Positions 33,640 through 44,929 of a stretch of 64,000 bases of DNA are shown in pieces. Numbering within the stretch: position 1 is the first letter of the stretch; every line of letters begins with the position of its first letter. The position numbers and the translations under genes were made by a program. Source of the DNA: Rattus norvegicus (lineage: Eukaryota; Chordata; Mammalia; Rodentia; Muridae); contig NC_086023.1 in NCBI RefSeq assembly GCF_036323735.1, positions 12,170,501-12,234,500 on the forward strand, read 5' to 3'. The notes beneath the pieces are model-generated. The model was not told the DNA's origin and ran no database searches. It saw only the letters and a list, made by a program, of their open reading frames with translations.

Positions 33640-34798
33640 AGAAAATTACTTTTTTGCTTTTTGTAGGATGTAGTTTCCCTCTGTGTGTTGGAGTTTTCCA
33701 TCTATTATACTTTGTAGGGCTGGATTTGTGGAAAGATGTTGTATAAAGTTGGTTTTGACATGAAATAACTTGTTTTCTTCACATTGGTAATTGAGAATTT
33801 TGCTGGGTATAATACCCTGTGCTGGCATTGTGTTCTCTTAGGGTCTGTATGGCATCTGCCCAGGATCTTCTGGCTTTCATAGTCTGTTCATGAGTCTCCT
33901 GTAATTATGATAGGTCTGCCTTTATATGCTACTTGACCTTTTTCCCTTTCTAATTTTAATATTCTTTTTGTTTGTTTGTTTTGTGCATTTGGTATTCTGA
34001 TTATTATGTGACAGGAGGAATTTCTTTTCTGGTCCCATCTGTTTGGTGTTCTGTAGGCTTATGGGCATCTCTTTCTTTAGGTTAAGGAAGTTTTCTTCTA
34101 TAATTTTGTTGAAGATATTTCCTGACCCTTTAAGTTGGAAATCATCACTCTCTTCTATACCTTTGATCCTTAGATTTGATCTTCTCATTGTGTCCTGGAT
34201 TTCCTGGATGTTTGAGTTTAAGAGGCTTTTGCATTTTGCATTTTCTTTGACTATTATGTCAATGTTTTCTGTGGTATCTTGTACACCTGAGATTCTGTCT
34301 TCTATTCCTTATATTCTTTTGGGTCATCTATGACTCCTGATCTCTTTCATAAACTTTCTATCTCCAGGGTTGTGATTTCTTTATTGTTTCTATTTCCATT
34401 TTGAGATCCTGGATGGTCTTCCTTAATTCCTTCACCTGTTTTTTTTTCTTGTATTTTTTTAAGGGATTTATGTGATTCCTTGTTAAGTTATCTAACTGTT
34501 TAACTGTGTTCTCCTTTATTTCTTTAAGGGAACTATGTATGGTCTTCTTCAAGTCCTCTGTCATCATCATGAGATGTGATTTTAAATCCAAATCTTGCTT
34601 TTCTCATGTGTTTGGGTATCTAGTCCTTGCTGTGGTGGGAGAAATAGGTTCTAATAATGCCAAGTAGCCTTGGTTTTTGTTGTTTAGCTCCTTGTACTTC
34701 TCTCTCTCTATTTGGTTATCTCTGGTGATAGATGGCCCTGCTGTCTCTAACTGTAGCTTGTCCTTCCTGTGAGCCTGTGATCTTAGGTGTATCAGCAC
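33640..34798 (-). pseudogene. L1 ORF1 remnant, element A
   Basis: ORF1p is the L1 RNA-binding chaperone, a trimer made of an N-terminal coiled coil, an RRM and a C-terminal domain. Here it is spread over at least four frame segments. The N-terminal part is at 34604-34798 (ITRDNQIEREKYKELNNKNQ). The coiled-coil part is at 34358-34591 (DLKSHLMMMTEDLKKTIHSS). The RRM part is at 33922-34188 (RIKGIEESDDFQLKG and NIFNKIIEENFLNLKKEMPI). The C-terminal part is at about 33646-33828 (IQHLSTNPALQSIIDGKLQH). Frameshifts and stops between the segments make it a pseudogene. Confidence 0.9.
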
Positions 34799-35078
34799 TC
34801 ATGTGAGACCAACTCTTTCCAGGCGGGATTTGGTATGGAGACCTGTGGCACAGGGTGAGCTCTTGGACATAATTAGAAACCAGAAGGATCCTGTCTGAGG
34901 CTGCTCCATGTTTCTAGTGCCCTTTGGGCTCATGGTGGTTTCCACTTGGACCAGAAATTAAAGCAGTATTGGTGGTCTCACCTGTGACCATAGGTTTGTC
35001 AGCATTCCTGGGATACCATCTCTGTCCAGGCAGGATTTGGGTATGGAGAACTGTGGCAAAGGGTTAGTTCCAGCATGC
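34797..35078 (-). promoter_or_regulatory. L1 5' UTR with about 1.4 promoter monomers
   Basis: Two copies of a related block are seen about 200 bp apart on the plus strand: CTTTCCAGGCGGGATTTGGT (from 34816) and CTGTCCAGGCAGGATTTGGG (from about 35022). Each is followed by ATGGAGA.CTGTGGCA.AGGG. In murine L1 the promoter is built from tandem monomers of about 200 bp, so this is a truncated monomer array (F-like or Lx-like). The right edge meets the target-site duplication. Promoter activity is not implied. Confidence 0.7.
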
Positions 35079-35089
35079 AAATGGAAACT

Positions 35090-38000
35090 GAAAGCTAAAA
35101 CCCAATCTTATGTAAAACAAAGAATCACTATTCAATTTACTTTTTCTAAATTTGCTTATTTTTCAATCAACAGAAAACATAGTTCAAGACACTTCTCTAC
35201 AAACAGCAGCACGTGTGCAAACTATTCTAGGAATACAGGAATTACTCTATGTCCTAAAAAATGGCTAGAGAACACCACCACCCCAATGGAGGGATGTTGC
35301 TGATATGGTTGCTTCCAGGCTCACAGTCTACCTTTATTGTAGAACCCAAAACCACCTGTCCAAGAGTGGCACTGTGTGCAGTGGGCTAGGCCCTGCTTCA
35401 TCAATTACCAATCAAGACATGACTACCGGGTAATCTGATGGGGGCAGTTCCTGGGCTGGGATTCCCTCTATTCAAAGTATCTCTAGTTTGTGTCAAGTAT
35501 ACCAAACTAACTAGTATAGTCAGAAATTGAAGTAAACACTCTTTTCCACTCCAACTCAGAGAAATCTCTACTCCCACATCCACACGGGAAACTGAATTTA
35601 TAGATATTACCTGATTTCTAAAAGTTTGCAGTGGGATTTTACCATTGTGCTTCCTTCTCTGAATTCTTGCTTTTTAAGATATAACATAAAAATTGCCCAT
35701 TTTAGTGTGTGCATGTGAATGTATAGGTGCATCTGAGTACAGCCCTACCATGAACCAAAGACAGGCCAAAGTCAGAGAGAATCTTGCATTGATTTATAAA
35801 TAAAAAGAGCTATGAAATTGATTTAAGAGGTGCTTCCTAGCTTCATGCAGATCTGACATGAACAATGAAAGCCATATAGCACTATTCCCCAGGCTTTGGG
35901 CATACTCCATAGCAACACTTTCCATAAAATTGCAACCAGTCACGTCTATCATGCCATGCTACACCCGTGTCCAGAGCTCCGTCACCATCTACTCCAACTT
36001 GCATCTTGCATGCTCTCAAGGACAATCTGTTAAGAGCTTGGCTTTCCAGGCAAAACTATCAGAAGATTACAGGATTTTGACTAGGCAGAGCTCAATGAAT
36101 ATGGCATAGGTTATTGGGGATATGCTGCAAAAGAGGATAATAAGACTGGTCAACTTCCTCGTCCTCGCTATTTTTCCTTTGGCTAGAAAGTGAGCAGTTT
36201 ATCTCCACCATAAAGAAGTATATGAAGCACTGCTTCGCCACAGGCCTAAAGGCATGGACCCTCCAGCTCATGGACAGAAATCTTCTAAACCATATGCACA
36301 AAGCAAATCGTTATTCTTACCAAAATGAATAGCTCAGCTATTTCGATATAGTTAGTGAAAAACTAATATATACTTGTCATTTGTCAGCATGGCTGATTCC
36401 TAAGAAGACGTTCTTGGTGGTTATGAGTGCTAATTTTTATTCTTAAAGGTTATCACAGTGTCTCATACAATGTTTGTGCTGGATGACTGCAATCAATACT
36501 GTTGCCACTTGAATATCAGTGAAATTTTCATTGTATGTATGCCGATAGTTAAATCCTTTACCCCTTTGGTCAAGAAGGTCAATTTTATGAAGTAAATAAC
36601 AAATTAATGGATGGATAGATAGATAGATAGATAGATGCATAAAGAAATACACACATAAATAAATACATTTAAGCCACTGAAAGTTTTTTTTTTCATTTTT
36701 CAGTTCATACCTGTTTAGTTCACCATTTCCTCTCATGGAAACTTGGTGAATTAAACCTTATGAAAGCAACTGGATACTATGTGCACACAAGTGAACTGAG
36801 CATAATGTGTCCCTAATTGTGCAGCTCTTCTGTATCAGCTAATAATTCCTAATATTGACAGTTTGTAGTTAATTCGCACAAGCTTTAGCATTGGCCTTTC
36901 TTCATAGCCACGTGACCCAAAATACTCTATTTCTTTTTTATCAATTCAACTTACAACTGATCTCAAAAGCTTAATACCTTGGAACAAAAGAGAAACAAGA
37001 ATGAACTTTCAGTTGCATAGAGCACACTTTTTTTTTTAATCATCAAAATACTTGGAAACAAATTTCCACTGAATTCTGAGGCTGCTTTTTGAGCCAGTTT
37101 CCTGTATGTTCTCTATAATCCGATTCTTTTCAAGATGACTTTCAGCTTCCCAGCAGTGTTTTGTTCACAAATGATGCTAAGCATGAAGGAATGCAAACAC
37201 TCTCACCATCAAAAGCAAATGGCATCTTACCACAGGGAACTCCCTGGCATGAGTTCTCGAACTGAGATTTAACTCCTCAGAGTAGCATACATAGAGAGAA
37301 AGAACTAAGGGGTGGTCTTTGAAAAATGAAACTCCACTGCAAACATCAATGAGTGTCCCAACACCAGCATGCCTCTGCTTATCTTGACATCCAGGATTTT
37401 TTGCTCTTACCTTGAAACAAAAACTCAAGACAATCGGTAGAAAAACTGCAAGTAAAACTCAGCGTTCGCTTTTTGGTTTTTCTTGTTGTTTTTAAACAGA
37501 AAACAGAGCACTGTTTCTTTAAACTGCTGAGGGTCTGTTGGTAATTTCTAGAAGTAGGCATTATCATCCTATCAGTGTTGTACATTTGTCACCCAGACAA
37601 GTAAGCCAGTGCCTGTGACTCCTTAGTTTGCTAAACAGTTTCAAACTGTACCAGTCCAAACAGAAACCAAGATGGCCAGTGTCTGATTTGAAAAATTCAC
37701 CGCTAAACAGATAGTACTAACAATTATAAGGACAGTGTTATACTCCAAAAAGATAACATTTCATTTGCCTGATGGTTTTCTAATGACCTCTTCCCTTCAT
37801 GCTCTGAGGGAGGGGGCAATGAGATGCTCTAGACTGGAATATTTATATATTTTGGATGTCACTCAGTTACTAACTACCCATTCATTTAGTTGTCAGATGT
37901 TGTCATCTCTTTGTTCAAATTACACAGATTATGTCAATAATAACAATAGAACAGATCACTGAGCAGTTATAAGCATGTTAATCAATAAACTTTAAAAAAT

Positions 38001-38734
38001 TGTTTTCAATGTTTTAAAGACTTTGAAGCAAGTGACACTGCTAGGGACTTTTTAATATGTGAAAATTATTTCCTTGTAGATGTCTTGAAAATCCAAAGTA
38101 AGAGCAGTGGTTGGGAGTTCCTTGAAGGCTTCAGTCAATTGCAACTAATTGTCAGCAGTCTCTTTACTGAACATGTCTTCCAATAGCTTCTGACTGGGAA
38201 AGGGATCTATGCAGATGTGTCCTTTGTATAAGGATTTTAATCACTCTGGCTATGCACCAAGAACAGAAATTGTTGGAATGTATGTTGTTTCTAGATTCTG
38301 TGCTGAGGGATGTCTCTGATGTTTTCCATAAAAGTGTGTTAAAAACATTATCAGTTCCCTATCCAGCCTTCCATGTTAGCTCCATATTGCTGGAACTTCA
38401 TTTCATAGATAATGACTTAGTTTTTGCAAATATTTTCTCAATTATTGGCCACCATCTAATAGTATGGAATAAGAACATTACTGTCCAACTTTAAACCAAG
38501 TTGTCATTCTAATCTACTTCTGCTGTAAGTGTTGAACATTATTGGTAAAGTGATGCCATTAATATTAATATTCCTATATTTTCTTATCCATCATCGTTAT
38601 ATGTGTCCAATTTAGTGAAATTTTAAATCAAACTGGGTCCTATGTCTCCCTTCCTTGCTAGAAACAAGTGCCTAAAAAGAGATTAATCTTGTTACCTTTA
38701 TTTTATTTTTATTATTATTTAAATTTTATTTATA
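35090..38734. other. Mostly low-copy sequence, no gene seen
   Basis: No clear transposable element across about 3.6 kb apart from a small (GATA)n run at 36609-36636. Frames of 60-97 codons are present on both strands without family resemblance. It is the second large repeat-poor block of the window. Confidence 0.4.
36609..36640. repeat. Short (GATA)n run
   Basis: GGATGGATAGATAGATAGAT then AGATAGATGCAT. Simple tetranucleotide repeat. Confidence 0.95.
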
Positions 38735-38890
38735 TTGGTATTTTGCTTCCATGTGTGTCTGCGTGGGGTGTCAGATCTCCTGCAACTGGAGTTGTAACCT
38801 TAAGCAGCTATATGGGTGCTGCGAATTGAACCTGGGTCCTTTGGGAAAACAGCCAAGGCTCCTAACCACTGAGCAATCATTCCAGGCCCC
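38735..38890 (-). mobile_element. B3/B2-lineage SINE, minus strand
   Basis: On the plus strand AACTGGAGTTGTAACCTTAA, GGGTGCTGCGAATTGAACCT, GGGTCCTTTGGGAAAACAGC and CTAACCACTGAGCAATCATT are the complements of the B2/B3 body, B box and A box, in order. The AT-rich stretch to its left (38700-38735) would be the tail. Confidence 0.85.
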
Positions 38891-38997
38891 TGTGTGCTCT
38901 GATCTTAAGTGAAAGAGTAATTTTCTCCATGCTCTTCTAGTTGGTAACCCTAGATCTCTGACTTGCTCAGTACATCTGAAATAGGAGCAGTTACCTA

Positions 38998-39325
38998 TGT
39001 GGTGTTTGAATAAGAAATGTACCCATAGACTCACGCATTTGACTGTCTGGTTCCCAGTTAGTGCCACTGTTGGATAGATTAAGGAAATTGGGTCTCGTTA
39101 GAAGAATGTATCTCTGGGGGCTGCCATTGGGGTTGAAAGCCTCTCACTTTCCCGTGTTCGTTCTCTGATTTGTACTTACAGTTCAACCCATGTGCTTTCA
39201 GCATCCTGCTCCACTCACCTGCTGCCTGTTGCAACATTTCCCCACTCTTATCTGTGTGGAACCCAGACCCCAAATAAACCTTCATTCATGTGTTTTATTA
39301 CAGTTACACAAAAGTAACTAATGCA
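38998..39325 (+). mobile_element. ORR1-like MaLR LTR, full length
   Basis: Starts TGTGGTGTTTGAATAAGAAA and ends AAAAGTAACTAATGCA, so it has TG...CA ends. Inside it has CATAGACTCACGCATTTGAC, TGGTTCCCAGTTAGTGCCAC and the polyadenylation region CCCCAAATAAACCTTCATTC. Length 328 bp, normal for ORR1. No 5-bp duplication is evident at the ends. Confidence 0.85.
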
Positions 39326-39399
39326 ACTTGGTTCTTTGTATTTTGGCAAAAACAAGAGGCTTATTCTTGTATATTGGCTTACTTTTTCTTTTCTTCTTT

Positions 39400-39560
39400 C
39401 TTTTTTTTTTTAATCTCTGTTTTGGATGCCTGACAAAAACTAAAGTTGAAAATTTTTATTTTGGCTTACAGTTTCAGAATGTTCAACAAATGACTTCCTA
39501 GCCTTGTGTCATTGGCAGACATTATGGAAGTTATAACCTACACAGGGGGTTTACTCATCC
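39400..39560 (-). mobile_element. Possible MaLR/ERVL LTR fragment, minus strand
   Basis: A T-run at 39400-39411 and the block TTTTATTTTGGCTTACAGTT then TCAGAA resemble the complement of a rodent MaLR/ERVL LTR 3' region. Weak, fragmentary. Confidence 0.35.
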
Positions 39561-39780
39561 CATGTTTAAAGGAAACAAAGAAAAAATTGTTCATGCCCAA
39601 TGGCCTCCCCTCTTTGATTCCTTCCTGGCTCCAAGACTAAGCCTGGCACTGTCTACATTTGGGGTGGATTTTTCCTTTCAGTTACTCCTTTCTGGAAACA
39701 CTGTCATAAACATATGTACAGCACCAATGTGCATTGAATCCAGTTTAGATGACTCTAAAGCCAGTCAAGATGAAAGTTAA

Positions 39781-39793
39781 AACTTAGAATCTT
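39781..39793. repeat. 13-bp target-site duplication, left copy (element B)
   Basis: AACTTAGAATCTT at 39781-39793 is repeated exactly at 44257-44269, directly after the A-rich tail of L1 element B. This proves the insertion boundaries. Confidence 0.95.
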
Positions 39794-39796
39794 TAA

Positions 39797-42700
39797 CAAA
39801 CTGGATATGCAATGAGGACCCTGCATTCTGCTGCCTACAGGAAACACACCTCAGAGACGAAGACAGACACTACCTCAGAGTGAAAGGCTGGAAAACAACT
39901 TTCCAAGCAAATGGTTGGAAGAAGCAAGCTGGAGTAGCCATTCTAATATCAAATAAAATCAATTTTCAACAAAAATTCATGAAAAAAGATAAGGAAGAAC
40001 ACTTCATATTATTCAAAGGAAAAATTCACCAAGATGAACTCTCAATCCTAAATATCTATGCCCCAAATACAAGGGCACCTAAATATGTAAAAGAAACCTT
40101 ACTAAAGCTCAAAACAGACATTGCACCTCACACAATAATAGTAGGAGATTTAAACACCCCACTCTCATCAATGGACAGGTCATGGAAACAGAAATTAAAC
40201 AGAGACGTAGACAGACTAAGAGAAATCATGAACCAAATGGACTTAACAGATATTTATACAACATTCTATCCTAAAGCAAAAGGATGTACATTCTTCTCAG
40301 CTCTTCACGGTACTTTCTCCAAAACTGACCATATAATTGGTCAAAAAACGGGCCTCAACAGGTACAGAAAGATATCCCATGTGTGCTATCAGACCACCAC
40401 GGCCTAAAACTGGTCTTCAATAACAATAAGGGAAGAATGCCCACATATACGTGGAAATTGAACAATGCTCTACTCAATGATAACCTGGTCAAGGAAGAAA
40501 TAAAGAAAGAAATTAAAAACTTTTTAGAATTTAATGAAAATGAAGGTACAACATACCCAAACTTATGGGACACAATGAAAGCTGTGCTAAGAGGAAAACT
40601 CATAGCGCTGAGTGCCTGCAGAAAGAAACAGGAAAGAGCATATGTCAGCAGCTTGACAGCACACCTAAAAGCTCTAGAACAAAAAGAAGCAAATACACCC
40701 AGGAGGAGTAGAAGGCAGGAAATAATCAAACTGAGAGCTGAAATCAACCAAGTAGAAACAAAAAGGACCATAGAAAGAATCGACAGAACCAAAAGTTGGT
40801 TCTTTGAGAAAATCAACAAGATAGATAAACCCTTAGCCAGACTAACGAGAGCACACAGAGAGTGTGTCCAAATTAACAAAATCTGAAATGAAAAGGGAGA
40901 CATAACTACAGATTCAGAGGACATTCAAAAATCATCAGATCTTACTATAAAAGCCTATATTCAACAAAACTTGAAAATCTGCAGGAAATGGACAATTTCC
41001 TAGACAGATACCAGGTAACAAAGTTAAATCAGGAACAGATAAACCAGCTAAACAACCCCATAACTCCTAAGGAAATAGAAGCCGTCATTAAAGGTCTCCC
41101 AACCAAAAAGAGCCCAGGTCCAGACGGGTTTAGTGCAGAATTCTATCAGACCTTCATAGAAGACCTCATACCAATATTATCCAAACTATTCCACAAAATT
41201 GAAACAGATGGATCACTCCCGAATTCCTTCTATGAAGCCACAATTACTCTTATACCTAAACCACACAACGACCCAACAAAGAAAGAGAACTTCAGACCAA
41301 TTTCCCTTATGAATATCGACGCAAAAATACTCAATAAAATTCTGGCAAACCGAATCCAAGAGCACATCAAAACAATCATCCACCATGATCAAGTAGGCTT
41401 CATCCCAGGCATGCAGGGATGGTTTAATATACGGAAAACCATCAACGTGATCCATTATATAAACAAACTGAAAGAACAAAACCACATGATCATTTCATTA
41501 GATGCTGAGAAAGCATTTGACAAAATTCAACACCCCTTCATGAGAAAAGTCCTGGAAAGAATAGGAATTCAAGGCCCATACCTAAACATAGTAAAAGCCA
41601 TATACAACAAACCAGTTGCTACATTAAACTAAATGGAGAGAAACTTGAAGCAATCCCACTAAAATCAGGGAATAGACAAGGCTGCCCACTCTCTCACTAC
41701 TTATTCAATATAGTTCTTGAAGTTCTAGCCAGAGCAATCAGACAACAAAAGGAGGTCAAGGGGATACAGATCAGAAAAGAAGAAGTCAAAATATCACTAT
41801 TTGCAGATGATATGATAGTATATTTAAGTGATCCCAAAAGTTCCACCAGAGAACTACTAAAGCTGATAAACAACTTCAGCAAAGTGGCTGGGTATAAAAT
41901 TAACTCAAATAAATCAGTAGCCTTCCTCTACACAAAAGAGAAACAAGCCGAGAAAGAAATTAGGGAAACAACACCCTTCATAATAGACCCAAATAATATA
42001 AAGTACCTCGGTGTGACTTTAACCAAGCAAGTAAAAGATCTGTACAATAAGAACTTCAAGCCTCTGAAGAAAGAAATTGAAGAAGACCTCAGAAGATAGA
42101 AAGATCTCCCATGCTCATGGATTGGCAGGATTAATATAGTAAAAATGGCCATTCTACCAAAAGCGATCTACAGATTCAATGCAATCCCCATCAAAATACC
42201 AATCCAATTCTTCAAAGAGTTAGACAGAACAATTTGCAAATTCATCTGGAATAACAAAAAACCCAGGATAGCTAAAACTATACTCAACAATAAAAGGACT
42301 TCAGGGGGAATCACTATCCCTGAACTCAAGCAGTATTACAGAGCAATAGTGATAAAAACTGCATGGTATTGGTACAGAGACAGACAGATAGACCAATGGA
42401 ACAAAATTGAAGACCCAGAAATGAACCCACACACCTATGGTCACTTGATTTTTGACAAAGGAGCCAAAACCATCAAATGGAAAAAAGGTAGCATTTTCAG
42501 CAAATGGTGCTGGTTCAACTGGAGGTCAACATGTAGAAGAATGCAGATTGATCCATGCTTATCACCCTGTACAAAGCTTAAGTCCAAGTGGATCAAGGAC
42601 CTCCACATCAAACCAGATACACTCAAACTAATAGAAGAAAAACTAGGGCAGAATCTGAAACACATGGGCACTGGAAAAAATTTCCTGAACAAAACACCAA

Positions 42701-43520
42701 TGGCTTATGCTCTAAGATCAAGAATCGACAAATGGGATCTCATAGCAAAGCTTCTGTAAGGCAAAGGACACTGTGGTTAGGACAAAACGGCAACCAACAG
42801 ATTGGGAAAAGATCTTTACCAATCTTACAACAGATAGAGGCCTTATATCCAAAATATACAAAGAACTCAAGAAGTTAGACCGCAGGGAGACAAATAACCC
42901 TATTAAAAATGGGGTTCAGAGCTAAACAAAGAATTCACAGCTGCGGAATGCCGAATAGCTGAGAAACACCTAAAGAAATGTTCAACATCTTTAGTCATAA
43001 GGGAAATGCAAATCAAAACAACCCTGAGATTTTACCTCACACCAGTGAGAATGGCTAAGATCAAAAACTCAGGTGACAGCAGATGCTGGCGAGGATGTGG
43101 AGAAAGAGGAACACTCCTCCATTGTTGGTGGGATTGCAGACTGGTAAAACCATTCTGGAAATCAGTCTGGAGGTTCCTCAGAAAATTGGACATTGAATTG
43201 CCTGAGGATCCAGCTATACCTCTCTTGGGCATATACCCAAAAGATGCCCCAACATATAAAAAAGATACGTGCTCCACTATGTTCATCGCAGCCTCATTTA
43301 TAATAGCCAGAAGCTGGAAAGAACCCAGATTCCCTCAACAGAGGAATGGATACAGAAAATGTGGTACATCTACACAATGGAATATTACTCAGCTATCAAA
43401 AACAATGACTTTATGAAATTCGTAGGCAAATGGTTGGAACTGGAAAATATCATCCTGAGTGAGGTAACCCAATCACAGAAAAACACACATGGTATGCACT
43501 CATTGATAAGTGGCTATTAG
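39797..43520 (+). pseudogene. L1 ORF2 remnant (EN, RT, C-terminus), element B
   Basis: Almost the whole ORF2 is recognisable, but it is split over changing frames. The endonuclease begins just before CLQETHLRDEDRHYLRVKGW (E catalytic position at about 39845). GDLNTPLSSMDRSWKQKLNR follows at about 40146-40205, and LSDHHGL at about 40386. A frameshift lies near 40380 and a TGA stop at 40884. RT fingers run from 40988 (SPGPDGFSAEFYQTF, then LIPKPHNDPTKKENFRPISL). Another shift lies near 41630. The RT catalytic FADD is at 41800-41811. The thumb is at 42145-42759 and the C-terminal part at 43006-43520, ending LISGY. The motifs are kept but the frame is not, so this is a dead copy. Confidence 0.95.
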
Positions 43521-44256
43521 CCCAAATGCTTGAATTTCCCTTGATGCCTAGAACAAATGTAACTCAAGACAGATGATCAAAATGTGAATGCTTCACTCCT
43601 TCTTTAAAAGGGGAACAAGAATAGCCTTGGCAGGGAATAGAGAGGCAAAGATTAAAACAGACACAGAAGTAACACCCATTCAGAGCCTGCCCCACATGTG
43701 GCCCTTACATATACAGCCATCCAATTAGACAAGATGGATGAAGCAAAGAAGTGCAGGCAGACAGGAGCCGGATGTATATCGCTCCTGAGAGACACAGCCA
43801 GAATACAGCAAATACAGAGCCGAATGCCAGCAGCAAACCACTGAACTGAGAATAGGACCCCCGTTGAAGGAATCAGAGAAAGAACTGGAAGAGCTTGAAG
43901 GGGCTCGAGACCCCTTATGAACAACAATGCCAAGCAACCAGAGCTTCCAGGGACTAAGCCACTACCTAAAGACTATACATGGACTGACCCTGGACTCTGA
44001 CCTCATAGGTAGCAATGAATATCCTAGTAAGAGCACCAGTGGAAGGGGAAGCCCTGGGTCCTGCTAAGACTGAACCCACAGTGAACTAGATTGTTGGGGG
44101 GAGGGCAGCAATGGGGGGAGGATGGGGAGGGGAACACCCATAAAGAAGGGGAGGGGGAGCGATTAGGGGGATGTTTGCCCGGAAACCGGGAAAGGGAATA
44201 ACACTCGAAATGTATATAAGAAATACTCAAGTTAATAAAAACAAAAACAAAAAAAC
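43521..44256 (+). other. 3' UTR and tail of L1 element B
   Basis: Starts after the ORF2 TAG. It contains the G-rich tract at 44095-44170 with many runs of three or more G, typical of L1 3' UTRs and able to form G-quadruplexes. The polyadenylation signal is at 44234-44239 and an A/AC-rich tail at 44236-44256. Confidence 0.93.
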
Positions 44257-44283
44257 AACTTAGAATCTTGTCTTCTTCCTCTT

Positions 44284-44366
44284 TCTCTTCCTCCTCCTCC
44301 TCCTCCTCCTCCTCCTCCTCCTCCTCCTCCTCCTTCTTCTCCTCCTCCTCCTTCCTCTTCTTCTTC
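44284..44366. repeat. (CTC)n / (CTT)n pyrimidine microsatellite
   Basis: CTC/TCC triplets from 44284 through about 44333, then CTT and CTC units to 44366. It lies just 3' of the L1 element B duplication. Confidence 0.95.
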
Positions 44367-44600
44367 CCATGAATCCTTTCTTTAGGGTCCTGGCTAGGGT
44401 CTTTCCGTAGACTCCTCCTTTCTTCCAGGGTCCTGGTCAGGTTCTATCTGTGGACTTCCTCCAATCACTGCATATCCCAGTAGTTTCAACTGGAGTAGTA
44501 CAGGACAATCTCGCAAAATATGCTATATCCTATTTGTTATTTTCATATATTAATTATATTCACTTAAAGGCTTTGAGAAACAGAAATTGCAATGGGAGTC
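44367..44600. other. Low-copy sequence
   Basis: Two related blocks, GGTCCTGGCTAGGGTCTTTC (44387) and GGTCCTGGTCAGGTTCTATC (44429), sit about 42 bp apart as a small internal duplication. Nothing else is recognised. Confidence 0.5.
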
Positions 44601-44929
44601 TATGGTAGTTAATATTGATTGTCAACTTGACAAGATCTTGAATCGTCATCAAGCATCTGGTATATCTATAAGGGATTGTCTAGGTTAGGTTAATTTAGCT
44701 ATTTATTCCTGGAATGCATGGGGTGCTTTAAAGTTAGAACTAGAGTTGAGACCAGCTTTCATATCTCTCTACTTCCTGATTAAGGATTAATGTGACCAGC
44801 TGCCTCACATTGCTCCAGTTATGTCTTTTGCCAGCATGTACTCAAGTTATGAGCACAATAAACCTTTCTTTCCTTACACTGCTTTTGTTAAATACTTTGT
44901 CACAGAAGCAAGAAAAGGAACAAATACAG
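44601..44929 (+). mobile_element. ERVL/MaLR-like LTR (MT2/RMER-type)
   Basis: TATGGTAGTTAATATTGATT, GTCAACTTGACAAGATCTTG, TGACCAGCTGCCTCACATTG, CACAATAAACCTTTCTTTCC and TTTGTCACAGAAGCAAGAAA follow the layout of a common rodent LTR. It has a polyadenylation signal (AATAAA, about 44860) and a terminal CACAGCAA-type block. Exact subfamily not assigned. Confidence 0.65.

Larger units (their letters stand above)
29609..35078 (-). mobile_element. L1 element A: near-full-layout LINE-1, dead
   Basis: A minus-strand LINE-1 with its 3' end at the left and its 5' UTR at the right. An 11-bp repeat, AAATGGAAACT, flanks it at 29598-29608 and 35079-35089, which fits a target-site duplication. The order on the minus strand is two 5' UTR monomers (about 34797-35078), ORF1 (about 33640-34798), ORF2 (about 30661-33585) and 3' UTR (29609-30660). 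Both frames carry many stops and frameshifts. About 1 kb of ORF2, including the reverse transcriptase catalytic motif, is missing near 32020. A (TA)n tract lies in ORF2-derived sequence at 31302-31343. It resembles an older Lx-like or early murine L1. Not active. Confidence 0.93.
39794..44256 (+). mobile_element. L1 element B: 5'-truncated LINE-1, rat-like 3' UTR
   Basis: A 4,463-bp plus-strand LINE-1 that begins within the ORF2 endonuclease and runs through the 3' UTR and A-rich tail. Exact 13-bp target-site duplications (39781-39793 and 44257-44269) show classic target-primed insertion. The AATAAA signal is at 44234-44239 in GTTAATAAAAAC. The 3' end (GGAAACCGGGAAAGGGAATA, CACTCGAAATGTATATAAGA) looks like the rat type. 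It has no 5' UTR or ORF1, and ORF2 is frameshifted, so it cannot move by itself. It is the least decayed of the three large L1 copies. Confidence 0.97.

Noticed and set aside
39880..43520. Series of plus-strand frames up to 214 codons with reverse-transcriptase similarity as a possible active gene
   Set aside because: They are pieces of one L1 ORF2 separated by frameshifts and stops. The element is 5'-truncated and cannot be an active gene.
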